From: Patellaria atrata CBS 101060
Lineage: Eukaryota; Ascomycota; Dothideomycetes; Patellariales; Patellariaceae
DNA length: 64,000 nucleotides
Assembly (NCBI GenBank): GCA_010093705.1
Contig: MU006092.1
Coordinates: 1,516,111-1,580,110, forward strand
Reading direction: 5' to 3'
Of this stretch, positions 59,967 through 64,000 are shown piece by piece. Position numbers and translations under genes: made by a program. Below the pieces are notes generated by a model. The model was not told the origin of the DNA. It saw only the letters and a list, made by a program, of their open reading frames with translations, and did not search any database. Numbering within the stretch: the first letter of the stretch is position 1; each line of letters opens with the position of its first letter.

Positions 59967-61487
59967 ACGGAGACTTTGTGAAAAGGAGATATAACGAAGG
60001 GTTAGGAAGGGGAACAATAGTGAGACTAAGATAGGCATAAGATACTCAAGACTAAGAATTGAACCATTTGATCCACCATGACGTCGAACGAGCCAAACAA
60101 CTCGTGATGATATCTACGAGATATCGCTGAGATGTTCAGATGAGACGGGACGGCTGTCGGATCCTTCAGCCGTGGTTGCCTCTTCGGGCATGTCCAGCAG
60201 AAAGCGACCTAACATCGAAAGACCCAGAGATAACTTACGAATACAGTCGTCCTAATTTTTGATTGTGATATAGATTTAGGTTGTGACTGACTTACAGATT
60301 GCAGAACGCCATCTCTTGACATTCTGTCGCATGATTCATCCATCAATCCTTTGACACGGGAGAGAAGAAAAGAACTTCACACTGGGTTCACCGTTTGAAG
60401 CTTGAGCAATTGATATCGAGAATTAAAAGATATGAATCGTTTGTCTCAGAAATATTTCATGTATGAACTTTCGTCTCTAGATGACGGTAAATATTATCGA
60501 GGCTGAAATGAGTATGTCGAGGGTTTATATAAGAGAGGACTTGAGGTTCAATCATGTTGAATGTGTACTTTAGAGTCAGGCAACCTTTCGGCACAGACCA
60601 CTGAGGATATCGCGGGACGGCTAAATCCATCTTCAACGACAGCACTAGTTCTACAGTAGCCCAGCAACCCAGCAGCCCTACTCTTGTTATGATGTTGTAC
60701 CGTTGGACGAAATCGTTATCCGCATGACCGTCACCGCCCTTTTCTTTATCTTTCCAGAGATATAGGATGGGGGATACGCCGTCATCGTTCTGGGTGTCTG
60801 GTGCACAGAAACTTCATCCCCCTCCGCGGCACCTCGACGCGCGTGGTTCTACCCATACGTGTCGCACATGATCTATCATGGAAGCCAGACACATAAGCCA
60901 ATGCCAAACAGAACTTTTCCCATCCCATAGCAGATAACACAGTCAGGATGTGCTAGACTTCCATGGAGTTGACAACGGTCCAGGGGCGACAAGTAAAGAG
61001 CCAGCAACAATGTCCGGGAACCGCTGCATGAATCACTCAGTTAATCTATGTTTTGCTCATTATCGCCCATGGAATGAGAGCGTATATAATCACTCTCAAC
61101 CGTGTCGCACGTCTAAACGGATACGGGATCTCGTTGCCCCCAATTCATCATCTATTACCTGATTTTCCCATTCCCAAGATAAAGAGCATGAACCTCTCGA
61201 CAGCATAGACGAGCAAGAACATTCCAGAGTAAACATTTCAAGTAAGCATCAATTTTATCTATAGCTCTCATATCTATTATACAAATGAAAACAGGGCACA
61301 AATTCCCTCCTATGAATTCTAGATGGTATAGAACATAAGCACACCTCTCTAGTAAGATAAGCAACATAGCTTTATGAACCTTTTTAATCCTTCATTAGAA
61401 ATTTTTCCATGGGTATCATTCTGTCTAATATGTCTTCTAACTTTTACCACGGTTGTATGGACTATTTCGATAACACCCGGTTATTTC
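59967..61487. other. gene-poor stretch
   Basis: 1.5 kb between the stops of the ZIP and P450 genes. A small inverted repeat, GATATCT-acg-AGATATC (60109-60125), lies about 150 bp after the ZIP stop and may be in its 3' UTR. No gene is supported. Confidence 0.5.
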
Positions 61488-63547
61488 TCAATTTCTAGGT
61501 TCGAAGACACACCAAGTCGGACCTGGTTGCGCGGTGACCTGGTCTTTCATATCTCGCATTGGAGCCTCACTATCGTACTGTTCCGAGAAGCGGATCTTGA
61601 ATCTTTTCAACAAGATAGCTGCTACATATCGTAGTTCGACCCAAGCAAGCGTTTTACCGACGCACATACGACTGCCTGTAGAGCAACATTCAGTTGGTTT
61701 TACAACTTAACGATCTATTCTTTAGGGAGAAAACTTACCGGTATTGAATGGCGCATATGCTCTTTTGTCGTGGCAAAGCTCTGGTTGCGAGTACCACCGT
61801 TCCGGGATGAACTCGTTTGGATGCTCGAATGCTTCGGGCACTAAAGGACAGTCAATTAGTGGAAGTTGACTGGAAATTGTTTAAGCTGGACGTACTCCTT
61901 GCAAGTACATATTTCGGTGCAGTAACTTTTACTCCTCCTGGAATCCATGTATCATCGAACCAGAGACCTTCCGGGCCTGTTATTCTTCCGCCACCGGTCA
62001 GTTGAGGGGGAACTAGACGCAATGCTTCGTGAATAACTCCGTTGAGATGCGGAAGTTGAGCAAGTGCGTTCGCATCAGTAACATCAACGTCTTTGATTTC
62101 ATCATAAACCTTTTCCGCATCTTTTTGGTGCTTGGCCAAGAAGTACCAGGTGCTGATGAGAGTTGCACGTGCGGTATCACTATCATCGGGCGCATAACCG
62201 TTAGTTATAATAATTCTTATTTGAACCTCTTATATCTTACCTGCCGGCCACCACAACTGTTACGGAATTACCGCTTAGAAGCGCTTGACGACTGGCGAGG
62301 GTATCGGCTGAAGTTGGCTTATTATACTCATCAATGAACCAAGATGCAATGTTTGTATCCTTGACAGTTTTCTGGTACTTGTCGTCAGTAAGGGACTTCT
62401 CATCTAAGGTGCGGTATGACCGACCTTCATCCGCTTCTCCATCTGCTCTTCGCAGAACGCGATCATTCCCAGGAAATCTTTCACTTTTCCTAGCCATGGG
62501 AAAAAGGCAAATGCGAACCGAACGATCCAGGGGATATCATTAATAGGAGCAAGCAAAGAAAGAGCTTGGTGTTGGCGCCACATGGCCGGATGCCATTTGT
62601 TCGACCTCATCATACCAAAATCTTCACCAAATGTAACTTCTCCCATGGCATCGAAGGAGTACCAAGACATGATATCATTCACATTGACCGGTTCAGCTCC
62701 ATAGGAAGCGACACGGTCACCTAGCTTTTCGGTCAATCGTGCGAGCCTTGGAGCATAATCATTGACAGCTGACAGTTTCTGTATCAGCTACCCGCATTAC
62801 CAACCCAAGATTCGTGGCGTACCTTTTGTGGACACTGATTGACTCCATATCTTGCGCCTAATCTTGTGGTGTTCTTCATTTCGCGTAAAGATGGATGAAG
62901 TGCGTGGCTGCAATATATCATACCATCCATCTTTGTACGTCTTGTTCTTTGGACCGTCGAGGATTTCTACTGCTCCGGTATGGAACACAGTAATCTCATT
63001 AGGGCCTAATGATTATCAGCCACATTCTGTTTGGTATTGGGGGTAACACCAAGCCCTATGAAGCGATCGAGCTAGCTGGACGACTCGTCATGCTGTTCAC
63101 TTGAACATACACCGACAAACCCTTGAGGATTGGGGAATATTTACCTGTACGAACGAAACTACCATACTCCTCGTGTATTCTTGTCATAAGGAGATAATTG
63201 GTGGAGTTCCGATTATGGAAGATTTGCCAAAACTTCGTGACAGCCGCAAGCTTTGGTCCAGGGAAATGACGAAGTCTATGAAAGAAGAGTCGATATATAG
63301 TCATACTCGAGAACAATCCGGCCAGATAGGATGCGAACATCAGTCCAGTAGTGTGGAGCTGCCATCCTGTTCCACCAGATGGGGAGACTTTCGTTACTAG
63401 AATCCACCAAATGCTACACAGGAGCGTGATATGGCCGAAGACGATTGGCTTTGTGCGCATGTGCCATTCCCCATGGATAAACAAGCCTATATGCGCAAGA
63501 ACACCAAACGCGGACGATCCCGCGAACAATATGACTGAAGACAACAT
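61488..63547 (-). CDS. cytochrome P450 monooxygenase, one frame break
   Basis: Six exons: 63547..63145, 63005..62823, 62768..62241, 62179..61896, 61840..61739 and 61675..61488. Introns have GTAAAT, GTACGC, GTAAGA, GTACGT and GTAAGT donors. The N terminus has three hydrophobic segments, then HRLRHFPGPKLAAVTKF. The middle has WSFDAMG-like SWYSFDAMGEVTFGEDF, the I-helix region VVVAGSDTARATLISTWYFL, the K-helix ExxR in HEALRLVPPQ, and the heme loop FNTGSRMCVGKTLAWVELR with its Cys. It resembles fungal P450s annotated as tryprostatin B 6-hydroxylase-like; the substrate is unknown. Exon 3 needs a change of frame near 62428 (KRM then GRSYRTLDEK), the exons sum to one base short of a multiple of three, and no intron explains it. 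It is a pseudogene or consensus error. Confidence 0.85.
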
Positions 63548-64000
63548 TTCAAGAATTTACAACAACTTTGAAGAAGAGAGAAACCCGAGACCATAATCAA
63601 GATACTTTTGTAAGAGCTACTAGTGCTTCCGTGTAGGACAGCCAGCCAGCCGCAACTTTCCACGACCATTATTGCACCCTACTATCTTACCACTCAGACG
63701 CTCCATAAGCGAGAGTTAGAACTAGCTAAGAAGTCGATGGAAGCAACCCATGTCTTACTCGGAGCTGCCCTACAAAGTGCTCAAGGATTACTGTACTATC
63801 CGGCCCCGGTCGATTATTACAGAAAACTAAAAAATACGCAATATCCCGGAATTATCGTTTTCTGGGGGGGAAATCTTATCATGAAAGCTGAATCGCACAG
63901 GCCAAACCCTTTCTAGCGCCTACAAACACGCCGCAGCGCAGCAGTTACGGACAAATTCAACGGGTGTACAGTATCTTGCCTAAGAACGAGTACCTCAATA
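63548..64000. other. window-edge region upstream of the P450
   Basis: 453 bp at the window end. A plus-strand ORF (63623-63916) shows no known domain. The first part should hold the P450 promoter. Confidence 0.4.

Overview
The window looks like a chromosomal segment of a filamentous ascomycete (Pezizomycotina; Leotiomycetes/Helotiales is my best guess, by inference only). The evidence is short introns of about 35-160 bp with GTAAGT-like donors, CTAAC/CTGAC branch points and TAG/CAG acceptors, together with fungal-specific families: an Asp f2-type zincophore, a DUF3405 protein, a fungal SLATT protein, a fungal caspase-like protein and Cys-rich secreted proteins. Genes are separated by long AT-rich, gene-poor stretches. 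Spliced models were worked out by hand, and unless stated otherwise every model quoted closes in frame.

Layout. 1-6.2 kb: no gene seen. 6.2-10.5 kb: a DUF3405 type II membrane protein and an unrecognised small protein. 10.5-18.6 kb: a gene-poor block carrying about twelve same-oriented copies of a TATA box plus CT-rich tract, with no ORF behind them; this is the oddest structure here. 18.6-20.7 kb: a decayed multi-pass membrane protein gene. 21.7-28.9 kb: a DUF3605 (GlcNAc-induced protein 1-like) gene, then TIM50 and an EDEM-type mannosidase-like gene (MNL1/HTM1) as a divergent pair. 29-30.6 kb: two small secreted proteins. 33.6-37.1 kb: a SLATT 2-TM protein, a broken MYND finger and a caspase-like protein that has lost its expected catalytic dyad. 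39.4-44 kb: a ferric reductase and an Fmp42-like MFS transporter, convergent. 44.9 kb: an intron-containing tRNA-Ile(UAU). 45.6-50 kb: a secreted LPMO-like protein with a dense upstream cluster of ACAATG sites, and an SGNH-hydrolase-like protein with a coding minisatellite. 50.6-54.5 kb: RPD3 histone deacetylase and RPN11, divergent. 55.9-60 kb: a zincophore and a ZIP zinc transporter, divergent over a 1.1 kb promoter with three CAAGGT motifs. 61.5-63.5 kb: a cytochrome P450 with one reading-frame break.

How genes work together. The zincophore and ZIP transporter form the known fungal zinc-scavenging pair. The SLATT and pseudo-caspase genes are plausible members of an immunity or cell-death locus. 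RPD3/RPN11 and TIM50/MNL1 are housekeeping pairs sharing promoters. Four genes show frame breaks (the membrane protein, the 29 kb secreted protein, the MYND gene and the P450). Some of these may be consensus errors, but the membrane protein also carries two in-frame stops and looks like a true pseudogene. I recognised no transposable element, CRISPR array or rRNA.
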